From: Bacillota bacterium
GTDB lineage: Bacteria; Sysuimicrobiota; Sysuimicrobiia; Sysuimicrobiales; Segetimicrobiaceae
Length of the DNA: 64,000 nt
Assembly (NCBI GenBank): GCA_021324295.1
Contig: JAJPJJ010000036.1
Span: 1 to 64,000, forward strand
Direction of reading: 5' to 3'
Shown: positions 51,588 to 60,721 of the stretch, one piece after another
Layout of the letters: each line of letters begins with the position of its first letter
Position numbering within the stretch: the first letter of the stretch is position 1
Notes under the pieces: generated by a model
Database searches by the model: none
What the model was told of the DNA's origin: nothing
What the model saw: the letters and a program-made list of their open reading frames with translations, nothing else
Made by a program: the position numbers and the translations under genes

Positions 51588-53279
51588 TTGTCCCACGTAT
51601 CCTTCTACCGGAAGTGGCGGCCCCAGACCTTCGAGGACGTCCTCGGCCAGGAGCGCGTCACGCGCACCCTCCAGAACGCGATCGCGGCCCACCGCATCGT
51701 GCACGCGTACCTGTTCTGCGGCCACCGGGGCACGGGGAAGACGACGACCGCGCGCATCCTCGCGAAGGCGCTCAACTGCCGGCTGGGCCCCACGCCGACG
51801 CCGGACACCACGTGTCCCTCGTGCGTGGCGATCAGCGAGGGGACGTCGCTCGACGTCATCGAGATCGACGCGGCGAGCAACCGCGGCATCGACGAGATCC
51901 GCGACCTGCGCGAGAAGGTCCGGCTGGTGCCGGTCGCCGGCCGCTATAAAGTCTACATCATCGACGAGGCGCACATGCTGACCACCGAGGCGGCGAACGC
52001 GCTGCTCAAGACGCTCGAGGAACCGCCGTCCCACGCCGTGCTCGTGCTGGTCACCACCGAGCCCCACCGGCTGCCGGCGACGATCGCGTCGCGCACGCAG
52101 CGGTTCGACTTCAAGCGCATCCCCCAGGCGACGATCGTCGAGCGTCTGCGGCGGATCGCCTCCGCGGAGCGGATCGCCGTCGAGGAGGAGGCGCTGCACC
52201 TCGTCGCCCGCAGCGCGGACGGCGCGCTGCGGGACGCGGAGAGCCTGCTCGACCAGCTCAACGCGTTCTGCCGCGGGACGATCACGAAGGCCGATGTGCT
52301 GGCCGTGCTCGGGGTGATCGACCAGGAGGTCGCCGAGGAGATCGCGGACGCGGTGATCGCCGGCGACGCCGCGCGGTGCCTGGCGCTGGCCGGGCGGGTG
52401 ATCGAGGAGGGGCGTGACGTCCGCCAGATCCTCCGCAGCCTGGTGGAGCAGTTCCGCGACATCCTCGTGGTCGCGATCGTGGAGGACCCCCGGGGGATCG
52501 TGGAGACGACCGAGCGCCGTCTCGCGAGCCTGAGGGCGCAGGGCGCCCGGCTCGCCCCGGCGGACATCGTCCAGAGGATCCAGATCCTCACGGCGGCCGA
52601 GGCCGAGGCCCGGCTCGCGACCCAGCCGCGGGTCGTGCTGGAGATGGCGCTGCTCCGGGCTGCGCGGCCGGAGATGGATCCCTCGGTCGAACGGCTCGCG
52701 GCGCGGGTCGAGGCGCTGGAGCGCCGCGGCGGGGCGCCGGGCGGCACCGGGCAGGCCGAGCGGCCGCGTCCGGCCCGCTCCGCGCCGTCCAGGCCGGGGC
52801 GCGGGCCCACGCCGCGCGCGGAGGCCGGTGCGCCGGCGCCCCCTGAGGGAGCCGGCCGGGCGCCGGGGGGCGGCCCGCCGGCGGAGGACGCGCGCCCCGC
52901 CGCCGATCCCCCGCTGAGCCTGGAGGTGGTGCGGGCCCGCTGGCCGCAGGTCATGGAGGCGGTCAAGCAGCGCACGCGGCGGGTGTACGCATACTTGCTG
53001 GAGAGCGCGCCGCGCGAACTCAGCGGGGCGGAGCTGGTGCTCGGCGTGCGCCACAGCTTCCACCTGGAGAACCTCCAGGAAGCCAAGAACCGTATCGTCG
53101 TCGAGGAAGCGCTCGCGCATGTGCTGGGAGCCCCGCTCCGCCTGCGGACGACCCTCGACGAGACGATCGCGCTTCCCGACCTCGCGGCCGGCGCGGCCCC
53201 GGGCCCGGAGGACGCGCTGGTGGGGGAGGCCATCCGCCGGTTCGGCGCCCCCGTGCAGGAGATCCGGCCCCTCGAGTAG
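51588..53279 (+). CDS. dnaX: DNA polymerase III subunits gamma/tau
   Basis: This is the clamp-loader ATPase of the replicative polymerase, 563 aa. Walker A is GHRGTGKTT, the zinc module cysteines are in LNC and CPSC, Walker B is YIIDEAHML, and sensor 1 is VTTEPHR. After residue 370 comes a Pro/Ala-rich linker (about 380-440) and a tau-like C-terminal domain. TTG 51588 was chosen because GAGGTGA lies eight bases before it and it gives the family N-terminus SHVSFYRKWRP. GTG 51576 would overlap that ribosome-binding site. No internal frameshift signal for a short gamma form was noticed. It heads the dnaX-ybaB-recR operon. Confidence 0.92.
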   Translation: MSHVSFYRKWRPQTFEDVLGQERVTRTLQNAIAAHRIVHAYLFCGHRGTGKTTTARILAKALNCRLGPTPTPDTTCPSCVAISEGTSLDVIEIDAASNRGIDEIRDLREKVRLVPVAGRYKVYIIDEAHMLTTEAANALLKTLEEPPSHAVLVLVTTEPHRLPATIASRTQRFDFKRIPQATIVERLRRIASAERIAVEEEALHLVARSADGALRDAESLLDQLNAFCRGTITKADVLAVLGVIDQEVAEEIADAVIAGDAARCLALAGRVIEEGRDVRQILRSLVEQFRDILVVAIVEDPRGIVETTERRLASLRAQGARLAPADIVQRIQILTAAEAEARLATQPRVVLEMALLRAARPEMDPSVERLAARVEALERRGGAPGGTGQAERPRPARSAPSRPGRGPTPRAEAGAPAPPEGAGRAPGGGPPAEDARPAADPPLSLEVVRARWPQVMEAVKQRTRRVYAYLLESAPRELSGAELVLGVRHSFHLENLQEAKNRIVVEEALAHVLGAPLRLRTTLDETIALPDLAAGAAPGPEDALVGEAIRRFGAPVQEIRPLE

Positions 53280-53319
53280 GGATCCACCGCGGGCCACGAC
53301 GGATCGTCCGGAGCGAGCA

Positions 53320-53643
53320 ATGTTCAACGTCCAGAAGATGCTCAAGCAGGTCCAGAAGGTGCAGCAGGAGATGGCGCGGGTGCAGGAGGAGCTGTCGCGG
53401 GAGCGGGTGGAGGGCACCGCCGGCGGCGGCGTCGTGCGCGCCGTCGCGAGCGGAGGGGGAGAGCTCGTCTCGCTCACGATCGATCCCAGCGTCGTGGACC
53501 CCCAGGACGTCGCCCTGCTCGAAGATCTCGTCGTCGCGGCCGCGAGCGAGGCGCTCCGCAAGGCCCGTGACCTCGCGGCGGAGCGGATGAAGGCGGTCAC
53601 GGGCGGGCTCGGGATCCCCGGGCTTCCCGGCCCCGGCACGTAA
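53320..53643 (+). CDS. YbaB/EbfC-family nucleoid-associated protein
   Basis: This is a small DNA-binding dimer of 107 aa. The first half is a coiled coil ([21 protein letters not shown] region), followed by the tweezer-like strand segment [19 protein letters not shown] 53320 has GGAG upstream. It lies between dnaX and recR, as in many bacteria, and is thought to aid nucleoid organisation or recombination. The Gly/Pro-rich C-terminus is variable in the family. Confidence 0.92.
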   Translation: MFNVQKMLKQVQKVQQEMARVQEELSRERVEGTAGGGVVRAVASGGGELVSLTIDPSVVDPQDVALLEDLVVAAASEALRKARDLAAERMKAVTGGLGIPGLPGPGT

Positions 53644-53660
53644 CGGTGATGGAAGGTGTG

Positions 53661-54269
53661 ATGCCTGTCATGTTTTCGTACGCGCCACCACTGGCCCGCC
53701 TGATCGAGGAGCTGAGCAAGCTTCCCTCGGTCGGGCCGAAGACCGCGCAGCGCCTCGCGTTCCACATGCTGTCGATGTCCTCCGCGGACGCCGAGGCGCT
53801 CGCGGCGGCGATCCTGGAGGCCAAGAGCCGCATCCGCAACTGCTCGGTGTGCGGCAACATCACGGAAACCGATCCGTGCCGCATCTGCACGAGCGCCGAA
53901 CGGGACCGGTCGGTGGTGTGCGTCGTCGAGAACGCGCGCGATGTGGCGGCGATGGAGCGGACCAGGGAGTTCACGGGGCTGTACCACGTGCTGCAGGGAG
54001 CGATCTCGCCGCTCGATGGGATCGGACCGGACGACCTCCGGATCGCCGAGCTGCTGCGGCGCGTGGCGGCGGGGGACGTGCGCGAGGTGATCGTGGCCAC
54101 GAACCCCCGCGTGGAGGGGGAGGCGACCGCCCTGTACCTGTCCAAGGTGCTCAAGCCGCTCGGCGTGCGGGTGACCCGCATCGCGCACGGCCTGCCGGTG
54201 GGCGGCGACCTGGAGTACGCCGATGAGGTCACGCTGGCGCGTGCGCTGGAGGGCCGCCGTGAGCTGTAG
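53661..54269 (+). CDS. recR: Recombination protein RecR
   Basis: This DNA-repair protein works with RecF and RecO to load RecA on gapped DNA, 202 aa. The helix-hairpin-helix [17 protein letters not shown] is near residues 20-36. A C4 zinc finger (CSVCGN with DPCRIC) follows, and then the Toprim domain with [12 protein letters not shown] and the C-terminal Walker-like segment. GGAAGG is five bases before ATG 53661; GTG 53646 and ATG 53649 are in-frame alternatives. It ends the operon. Confidence 0.92.
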   Translation: MPVMFSYAPPLARLIEELSKLPSVGPKTAQRLAFHMLSMSSADAEALAAAILEAKSRIRNCSVCGNITETDPCRICTSAERDRSVVCVVENARDVAAMERTREFTGLYHVLQGAISPLDGIGPDDLRIAELLRRVAAGDVREVIVATNPRVEGEATALYLSKVLKPLGVRVTRIAHGLPVGGDLEYADEVTLARALEGRREL

Positions 54270-54305
54270 CCGCAGCCCGGCAGTCGGGTGAGGCGTGGCG
54301 CATGC

Positions 54306-54335
54306 TTGCCCCGCTGTATCGATATCCGGTATACT
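54306..54335 (+). promoter_or_regulatory. Promoter of the YkuK-like gene
   Basis: TTGCCC (54306-54311) and TATACT (54330-54335) are separated by 18 bases. Transcription would start near 54342, leaving about nine bases before ATG 54351, just enough for the GGTGAG motif. Confidence 0.55.
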
Positions 54336-54350
54336 GGGCGCGGTGAGCGT

Positions 54351-54920
54351 ATGGAGTTTATCTCTCCGACATACGGGAAGCTCAGCTTCGACCGGATGTT
54401 CCAGCAGCTCGTCGACTACATGCGCGAGGAGCCCGAGCAGCGGTACCACCTGATCATCGGCACCGACTCGCTGCTGGGCGACGACACTTGCTTCGTGACC
54501 GCGGTTGTGATCCACCGCGTCGGCCATGGCGGCCGGTACTTCTATCACAAGTTCCGGAACCGGAAGATCGAGAGCCTCCGCCAGCGCATCCTGTTCGAAG
54601 CGTCCCTCAGCCTCGAGACCGCGAGCCAGATCAGCGCCGAGCTGGCCAAGAACGGGGTCAGCGAGCTGCCGGTCGAGATCCACCTCGACGTGGGGGACCG
54701 TGGGGAGACGAAGCGGATCATCCGCGAGGTCGTGGGGATGGTGCAGGGGAGCGGGTACGCGGCCGTGACCAAGCCGGACAGCTACGGGGCCAGCAAGGTG
54801 GCCGACCGCGAGACGGGCAAGGCGACCCTCCGACCGCGGCCCCTCGTCCGCAAGTCCCCAGCACCGGGGCCGACGTCGGCAAGCCCCGGCGCATCCCGCG
54901 CGGGTGCCGGGCGGGCGTAG
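54351..54920 (+). CDS. RNase H-like protein of the YkuK/DUF458 family
   Basis: This is a 189-residue protein. Residues 1-150 match the RNase H-fold DUF458 group (B. subtilis YkuK): SPTYGKLSFD at the start, LIIGTDSLLGDD with the first acidic residue, VEIHLDVGDRGETK and a final KPDSYGASKVADRET. The acidic residues could bind Mg2+, but nuclease activity has not been assigned with certainty to the family. The C-terminal 40 residues are Arg/Pro/Ser-rich and probably disordered. It has its own promoter. Confidence 0.85.
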   Translation: MEFISPTYGKLSFDRMFQQLVDYMREEPEQRYHLIIGTDSLLGDDTCFVTAVVIHRVGHGGRYFYHKFRNRKIESLRQRILFEASLSLETASQISAELAKNGVSELPVEIHLDVGDRGETKRIIREVVGMVQGSGYAAVTKPDSYGASKVADRETGKATLRPRPLVRKSPAPGPTSASPGASRAGAGRA

Positions 54921-55024
54921 CCCGCGGGGCGCCTGCTCCCGCCGCGCGGCGCCGGGCGACCGGCCGGGCGCGGAGGGGCGCGCCGTCGTGAGATACCCGC
55001 AGGCACGATACCCTGGAGGCGACT

Positions 55025-56431
55025 GTGACGCCGAGGACGCTCGTCGACAAGATCTGGGATGCCCACGTCGTCCGTCACCGTGAGGGGGAGCCGGACCTTC
55101 TCTACGTCGACCTGCACCTGGTCCACGAGGTGACCTCGCCGCAGGCGTTCGAGGGCCTGCGGCTGGCCGGCCGCCGCGTGCGGCGGCCGGATCTCGTGTT
55201 CGCGGTCCTCGACCACAACGTGCCGACGTGGCCGCGCACGCAGCCGGTCACGGACCCCATCAGCCGGAGGCAGATCGAGGCGCTCGAGAGGAACGCCCGC
55301 GAGTTCGGCATCCGGCTCGAGGGCCTCCTGAGCCGGCGGCAGGGGATCGTGCACATCATCGGGCCGGAGCTCGGCCTGACGCTCCCGGGGATGCTCATCG
55401 TGTGCGGGGATAGCCACACCGCGACGCACGGCGCGCTTGGGGCGCTCGCGTTCGGCATCGGGACCTCAGAGGTCGAGCACGTCCTGGCCACCCAGATCCT
55501 GCCCCAGCGGCGCCCGCGGACGATGGAGATCCGTGTCGAGGGCGCGCTGCCGCCCGGGACGACCGCGAAGGATCTCATCCTCGGGATCATTCGCCACATC
55601 GGCGTGGGCGGCGGGATCGGCCACGTCGTCGAGTACACCGGGTCCACGATCCGCGCGCTCTCGATGGAGGGCCGCCTGACGGTTTGTAACATGACGATCG
55701 AGGGCGGCGCCCGCGCCGGCCTGATCGCGCCGGACGAGACCACGTTCGCCTACATCGAGGGCCGGCCGTACGCGCCGCGCGGCGCCGCGTGGGAGCGCGC
55801 GCTGGCGTGCTGGCGGACGCTGCCGACCGACCCGGGCGCGGCCTACGACAGGAGGGTCGAGATCGACGCCTCGACGATCGAGCCGTTCGTGACCTGGGGC
55901 ACCACCCCCGCGCAGTCGGAGCCGGTGACCGGCCGCGTGCCGGATCCCGATGCGCATCCGGACCCGCGCGAGCGCGCCGCCATGCGGCGGGCGCTGCAGT
56001 ACATGGCGCTCGAGCCGGGTACCCCGATCCAGGAGATCGCGATCGATCGGGTCTTCATCGGGTCGTGTACCAACGCGCGGCTCGAGGATCTGCGGGCGGC
56101 CGCCCGCGTCGTCGCCGGCCGGCGGGTCAGCCCCCGGGTGCGGGCGATGGTCGTGCCGGGCTCGCAGCAGGTGAAGGCCGCGGCCGAGCGGGAAGGGCTG
56201 GACCGGGTGTTCACCGGCGCCGGGTTCGAGTGGCGGGAAGCGGGATGCTCGATGTGCCTGGGGATGAACCCCGACATCCTCGGGCCCGGGGAGCGCTGCG
56301 CGTCCACCTCCAACCGCAACTTCGAGGGGCGCCAGGGGCCGGGCGGGCGAACGCACCTCGTCAGCCCGGCGATGGCCGCCGCGGCGGCCATCGCCGGGCA
56401 CTTCGTGGACGTTCGGGACTGGAGGGTGTAG
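55025..56431 (+). CDS. leuC: 3-isopropylmalate dehydratase large subunit
   Basis: This aconitase-family enzyme isomerises 2- to 3-isopropylmalate in leucine synthesis, 468 aa. [4Fe-4S] ligands are Cys348 in GSCTN and Cys408/Cys411 in CSMCLG. The motifs [14 protein letters not shown] and [11 protein letters not shown] are complete. The GTG start has CTGGAGG eight bases upstream. leuD follows after six bases. Length and DHNVPTWPR-type text fit bacterial LeuC rather than homoaconitase, though that alternative cannot be fully excluded. Confidence 0.93.
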   Translation: MTPRTLVDKIWDAHVVRHREGEPDLLYVDLHLVHEVTSPQAFEGLRLAGRRVRRPDLVFAVLDHNVPTWPRTQPVTDPISRRQIEALERNAREFGIRLEGLLSRRQGIVHIIGPELGLTLPGMLIVCGDSHTATHGALGALAFGIGTSEVEHVLATQILPQRRPRTMEIRVEGALPPGTTAKDLILGIIRHIGVGGGIGHVVEYTGSTIRALSMEGRLTVCNMTIEGGARAGLIAPDETTFAYIEGRPYAPRGAAWERALACWRTLPTDPGAAYDRRVEIDASTIEPFVTWGTTPAQSEPVTGRVPDPDAHPDPRERAAMRRALQYMALEPGTPIQEIAIDRVFIGSCTNARLEDLRAAARVVAGRRVSPRVRAMVVPGSQQVKAAAEREGLDRVFTGAGFEWREAGCSMCLGMNPDILGPGERCASTSNRNFEGRQGPGGRTHLVSPAMAAAAAIAGHFVDVRDWRV

Positions 56432-56437
56432 CGCCCC

Positions 56438-57055
56438 ATGCAGCCGTTTACGACCCACACCGGGATCGTGGTGCCGTTCGACCGGGTGGACGTGGATACG
56501 GACACGATCACGCCGGCGCAGTTCCTCAAGCGGATCGAGCGCACCGGGTACGGCGACGTGCTCTTCCACAGCCTGCGGTACCGGCCGGATGGAACGCCCG
56601 ATCCCGAGTTCGTCCTCAACAAGCCCGCGTACCGGGACGGGACCGTGCTCGTGACGGGCCGGAACTTCGGCTGCGGCTCGTCGCGGGAGCACGCCGCCTG
56701 GGCCCTCCAGGACTACGGCTTCCGGGTCATCATCGCGCCGTCGTTCGCGGACATCTTCGCCAACAACGCGGCCCAGATCGGGCTGCTCACGATCGTGCTG
56801 CCCGAGGAGCGCGTGCGGGCGATGCTGGACGCGGCGGCGCGCGAGGGCTACCAGGTCAGCGTGGACCTGGAGCGCCAGACGGTCACCGATGCGTTCGGGC
56901 ACCGCGATGCGTTCGAGATCGACCCGTTCAAGAAGCACTGCCTGCTCAACGGCCTCGATGCGATCGGCCTCACGCTGCAGCACGAGGCCGAGATCGCGCG
57001 CTTCGAGGCGACCCGGCCGGATTGGATGCCCCGCGTCACGCTGCAGGACGCCTGA
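56438..57055 (+). CDS. leuD: 3-isopropylmalate dehydratase small subunit
   Basis: This is the swivel-domain partner of LeuC, 205 aa of normal length. The FDRVDVDTDTITPAQFLKR opening, GRNFGCGSSREHA near residue 70 and SFADIFANNA are diagnostic of the long LeuD type found in proteobacteria and relatives. It starts six bases after leuC. No other leucine genes are in the window. Confidence 0.93.
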   Translation: MQPFTTHTGIVVPFDRVDVDTDTITPAQFLKRIERTGYGDVLFHSLRYRPDGTPDPEFVLNKPAYRDGTVLVTGRNFGCGSSREHAAWALQDYGFRVIIAPSFADIFANNAAQIGLLTIVLPEERVRAMLDAAAREGYQVSVDLERQTVTDAFGHRDAFEIDPFKKHCLLNGLDAIGLTLQHEAEIARFEATRPDWMPRVTLQDA

Positions 57056-57508
57056 GCATCGTCTCGAGCGCATGCGACGAAGAGCCGCCGCACCGGTCGT
57101 GGGATCGTCTCAAGGATGCGCTCCAGGTGCCATTCGCCTGCGCCGGCGGGGATTTCGAGGCGGGACGGCGCGCCTCTACGCGATGCCGCGAAGTGCCCGC
57201 CTGCGGGACGTCTCGGTCCGGGCCGGCATCCTTACCGCCGGTTGCCCGTCCAGTGCGCCGCGTCGGCGCGCGGACGGATCCTGCATGCCGGGCGTATGTC
57301 CGCGTCCGAACTGGACGCGGCGGTAGCCAACTGTGAGCGCCTCGCCGCGGATCCGGAGATCTGCGGGCTCACCTGCGTGTTGGTGCAGGCCTGGAGGCGA
57401 GCGCCTGCCACGTAGCGTCCATCGCGGAGGGTGCACGGCGCGTCATCGTGGTGGCACCATCCCAAGACGGCTGTCCCGGGCATCGCCGCGGGGAAGGAGG
57501 GGTCTGAC
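57056..57508. other. Intergenic region with a hairpin after leuD
   Basis: In this 453-base gap a hairpin at 57300-57320 (CCGCGTCC, loop GAACT, GGACGCGG) is the clearest structure and may stabilise or end a transcript, though it lies far from leuD and lacks a T-run. A 39-codon frame from ATG 57296 overlaps it and was not accepted as a gene. AAGGAGG at 57494-57500 belongs to the sugar-binding protein gene. Confidence 0.5.
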
Positions 57509-58579
57509 GTGCTGAGCAGGGGAGGGAGCATCTTCAGGGTGGTGTCGGTGTGCCTGGCCGGCGCTCTGCTGCTGGGCGTGCTCGGAGGGTCTGGGGGGCC
57601 GGCCGGCGTCCAGGCGGCCCCGGCCCGGCTCGTCTACTTCATCTTCACGGGCTTCAACTACCCCTACTTCGCGCCGATGGCCGACGGGGTGCGCGCGACG
57701 GCCAAGCTGTACCCCGGGATGACGATCAAGGTCGTCAGCGCCAACAACTCGTCGTCGACGGAGATCAGCCAGGTGAACGAGGCGATCGCGGCGGGCGCCA
57801 AGGGGATCATCCTGAACCCCATCTCGGCGTCCCTCACCAGCGTGTCCCAGAGCGCCGTCGCCAAAGGGATCCCCGTCGTCGCGATCGACCGCGATGTGGC
57901 CACGCCGGCCGCGCGCAACGTCTTCATCGGCGACCGGGACGTCACCCTGGGCAAGATCGAGACGGACTACGCGCTCAAGTACCTGGAGAGCCACCGCGTC
58001 AAGACGCCCTGGAACGTCGCGATCCTGCAGGGCACGCTCGGAGCGAGCACGGCGGTCGACCGGGTGAAGGGAACGATGCAGGCGCTCGACCCCGCGGTCA
58101 AGAGCGGGAAGGTCAAGATCGTCCTCAACCAGTCCGCCGACTTTGCCACCGCCGCGGCGCAGCGGACGATCTCCGAGCTGCTGGCCAAGTCGACGAACGT
58201 GCAGCTCATCGTGTGCGGCAACGACGCGATGGCGCTCGGCGCGATCCGGGCGATCAAGGACCACGGTCTCGCGCCGGGCAAGGACGTCTACGTGGTGGGA
58301 GCCGACGCCCAGCCCCAGAGCCTCGCGGCGATCAAGGACGGGGAGCAGCTCGACACCGTCACCCACTCGCCGTTCCTGGAGGCGGTATGGGCCGTCGAGG
58401 CGATGGACAACTACCTGAACGGGGTCAAGCCGCCGGCGGACAAGTACCCCAACGGCGACGTCATCATCCCGATGACCCTCGTCACGAAGGAGAACGTGTC
58501 ATCGATCTCCGACTGGGGCACGCCGCAGCTGATCCCGCCGCTGCCGTACGGCCGGGGGAAGCCGGTCCGGGCGCGGTAG
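57509..58579 (+). CDS. Sugar ABC transporter substrate-binding protein (RbsB-like)
   Basis: This 356-residue binding protein of the Peripla_BP_4 family has a Sec signal to about residue 35, ending near GVQAAP. The mature protein has VYFIFTGFNYPYFAPMADGVR, NPISASLTSVSQSAVAKGIPVVAID and VVGADAQPQSLAAIKDG, as in ribose/xylose-type proteins. GTG 57509 lies eight bases after AAGGAGG. It is followed by an ATPase and one permease. Pentoses, autoinducer-like sugars or polyols are possible ligands. Confidence 0.9.
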   Translation: MLSRGGSIFRVVSVCLAGALLLGVLGGSGGPAGVQAAPARLVYFIFTGFNYPYFAPMADGVRATAKLYPGMTIKVVSANNSSSTEISQVNEAIAAGAKGIILNPISASLTSVSQSAVAKGIPVVAIDRDVATPAARNVFIGDRDVTLGKIETDYALKYLESHRVKTPWNVAILQGTLGASTAVDRVKGTMQALDPAVKSGKVKIVLNQSADFATAAAQRTISELLAKSTNVQLIVCGNDAMALGAIRAIKDHGLAPGKDVYVVGADAQPQSLAAIKDGEQLDTVTHSPFLEAVWAVEAMDNYLNGVKPPADKYPNGDVIIPMTLVTKENVSSISDWGTPQLIPPLPYGRGKPVRAR

Positions 58580-58593
58580 CGCGGCCGGCCGCC

Positions 58594-59349
58594 GTGCCGG
58601 GGGGCCCCGAGCCGCCGCAGCGCCGGCCGCTGCTGTCCGTCCGCCACCTCTCCAAGTCGTTCGGCCCGGTGCGGGCCGTGGACGACGTCAGCCTCGACGT
58701 CTACCCTCAGGAGATCGTCGGCATCGTCGGCGACAACGCGGCCGGCAAATCGACGTTCCTGCGGCTGCTGACCGGCTACCACCAGCCGGACGGGGGGGAG
58801 ATCTTCTATCGCGGCCGGCCCGTCCGCATCTCCTCGCCGCGCACGTCCCGGCGCGAGCTGGGGATCGAGATGATCTACCAGGACCTGTCGCTCGCCCCGG
58901 ACCTCCGGGTATGGGAGAACGTGTTCCTCGGCGAGGAGCGGCGCCGGCTCGGGATCTTCCTGGACGCCGGCGCGATGCGGGAGGCGACGGCCGACGCGCT
59001 CGCCAAGCTGGGCGCGCCGATCTCTCCGAGCGAGCTCTTCGCCAACCTCTCGGGCGGCGAGCAGCAGGCGGTCGCGATCGCGCGGGCGCTGCTGTTCGAG
59101 CGCGAGATCATCATCATGGACGAGCCCACCGCGGCGATCTCGCTCGGCAAGGTGCAGGAGGTGCTGCGGCTGGTCGCGGAGCTGCGGGCGCGCGGCCACA
59201 CCGTCCTGATCGTGAGCCACCGGCTGGAGGACATCCTGCAGGTCTCGGACCGTATCGCGGTGTTCTCGCACGGCAAGATCCTGCGCGTCGTGCCGAACGA
59301 GGGTCTCCGCATCGAGGACCTGTTCCGCATGATGTTCGAGAGCGCCTAG
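58594..59349 (+). CDS. Sugar ABC transporter ATP-binding protein, single-domain
   Basis: This 251-residue ATPase has Walker A GDNAAGKST, signature LSGGEQQAVAIARAL and Walker B IIIMDEPTAA. Its similarity to the first half of RbsA/XylG/MglA-type ATPases is clear, but it has only one nucleotide-binding domain where RbsA has two; FrcA-type systems also have one. GTG 58594 is the only reasonable start, and no ribosome-binding site precedes it. It is 14 bases after the binding-protein gene. Confidence 0.88.
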   Translation: MPGGPEPPQRRPLLSVRHLSKSFGPVRAVDDVSLDVYPQEIVGIVGDNAAGKSTFLRLLTGYHQPDGGEIFYRGRPVRISSPRTSRRELGIEMIYQDLSLAPDLRVWENVFLGEERRRLGIFLDAGAMREATADALAKLGAPISPSELFANLSGGEQQAVAIARALLFEREIIIMDEPTAAISLGKVQEVLRLVAELRARGHTVLIVSHRLEDILQVSDRIAVFSHGKILRVVPNEGLRIEDLFRMMFESA

Positions 59350-59383
59350 CCAGAACCCGGCGCCCGCCCGGCGGAGGAGCCAG

Positions 59384-60400
59384 ATGGCGGCAGAGCAGAC
59401 CAAGCCTCGCGCGGCCCGGCGGCCGGCCGCCCCGCGCCTGCCGGTCCGCGAGGTGCTCGGCGCCCCGGGGAGCGTCCGCCGGCCGATCGTTTTCCTCGCG
59501 ATCGCGTTCGGGCTCAGCGGGCTGATCGCCCCCTCGTTCCTCCGGCTCTCCAACCTGAACGCGCTGCTCGTGAGCTCGAGCTTCCTCATCGTGACCGCGG
59601 TGGGGGAAGCGCTCGTCGTCCTGATGGGGATGATCGACTTGGGCGTCCAGAGCGTGCTGGCCAGCGCGGGGATGATGGTCGCCTACCTCAACATCATGGT
59701 CCCGCTCCCGGCGGCCGCGGCGGTGCCCGTGGCGCTCCTGTACGGGGTCGCGGTCGGCTGGCTCGTCGGCGTGCTGGTGACGCGCGGCCGCATCGCGTCC
59801 TTCATCGTGACGCTCGGCACGTACTGGGGGCTCACCGGGATCGCGCTGCTCTTCAACCGCGGCGACAACATCAACCCGTACTCGGTCACCCCGCCCCGAC
59901 AGTTTGGGTTCCTCGGCTTCGCCGGGCACCTCGGCCCCGTCCCGACGCTCATCGTCCTCAGCGTCCTGGTCGTGCTGGCCGGCGAGGTGCTCGTCTCCAT
60001 GACGCCGTTCGGCCTGTGGGTGAAGAGCGTGGGGTCCAACGAGGCCGCGGCCCGGGTCGTCGGGTTGAGCACCGACGCCCTCAAGACCATCGCCTTCATG
60101 GCGTCGGGCGGCCTTGCGGCGCTCGCCGGGATCATGATCACCGCATGGCAGGACTCGATCTACCCGCTGACCGCACAGGGATACTCGCTCCAGGCGATCG
60201 CCGGCGTGATCCTCGGCGGGATCCCGTTCACCGGCGGACGGGGCACGATCCTCGGGGCGGCGATCGGCGCGCTCATCATCGGCCTGATCGACGACCTGAT
60301 CGTCCTCCTCGGCCTGCCCGCGCTGTACGAGTACATCTTCGTGGCGATCGTGCTCGTGATCGCAGGCTTGCAGACGCGGGGGAAGGGGTTCGTCAAGTAG
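59384..60400 (+). CDS. Sugar ABC transporter permease (RbsC/FrcC-like)
   Basis: This 338-residue inner-membrane permease has about ten spans. The family segments GMIDLGVQSVLA, FIVTLGTYWGLTGIAL and the cytoplasmic loop KSVGSNEAAARVVGLSTDALK are typical of the BPD_transp_2 sugar group. It has GGAGGAG upstream. Its last eight bases overlap the convergent small HTH gene. Confidence 0.9.
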   Translation: MAAEQTKPRAARRPAAPRLPVREVLGAPGSVRRPIVFLAIAFGLSGLIAPSFLRLSNLNALLVSSSFLIVTAVGEALVVLMGMIDLGVQSVLASAGMMVAYLNIMVPLPAAAAVPVALLYGVAVGWLVGVLVTRGRIASFIVTLGTYWGLTGIALLFNRGDNINPYSVTPPRQFGFLGFAGHLGPVPTLIVLSVLVVLAGEVLVSMTPFGLWVKSVGSNEAAARVVGLSTDALKTIAFMASGGLAALAGIMITAWQDSIYPLTAQGYSLQAIAGVILGGIPFTGGRGTILGAAIGALIIGLIDDLIVLLGLPALYEYIFVAIVLVIAGLQTRGKGFVK

Positions 60401-60716
60401 CGGGCGGCGCCCGCTCCCCGGTGCCCGGGCGCGCCCGCATCCACTCCGCCCACCGGGCGGCCAGGTCGCCGATGCCCGTGAGCGCCGCGAGCCGCCGGAA
60501 CTCCGCACCGGTCGGGACGGCCTCGCCCATCTCCCAGGCCCGAACCCGGCCTCGCGGCGCGCGGATCATGTCCTCGACCTCGCGCGCCTCCCGCGAGGTC
60601 GCGATGCGCCACCGCCACAGGGGATTGCTCGCCAGCCAGCGCTGGCGCTCCGGCCCCCAGCGCCGCGGCGGGGCCGTGTCACCGCCCGGTGTGTCGCCAG
60701 CGCCGGTCGTGCCCAC
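60393..60716 (-). CDS. Small XRE-like helix-turn-helix protein
   Basis: This 107-residue protein starts at GTG 60716, five bases after the serS stop. Residues about 34-85 (NPLWRWRIATSREAREVEDMIRAP..VRAWEMGEAVP) follow the pattern of an XRE/Cro helix-turn-helix, including the WE-G turn after the recognition helix. There is no effector domain. The ribosome-binding site is weak, so translational coupling to serS is likely. A role in regulating serine genes is possible but not shown. Confidence 0.6.
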   Translation of the reverse strand: MGTTGAGDTPGGDTAPPRRWGPERQRWLASNPLWRWRIATSREAREVEDMIRAPRGRVRAWEMGEAVPTGAEFRRLAALTGIGDLAARWAEWMRARPGTGERAPPAT

Positions 60717-60721
60717 CGGTC

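Noticed and set aside
57296-57415. A 39-codon frame with plausible composition (starts SASELDAAVANC).
   Set aside because: It overlaps a hairpin, has no ribosome-binding site and no family similarity.
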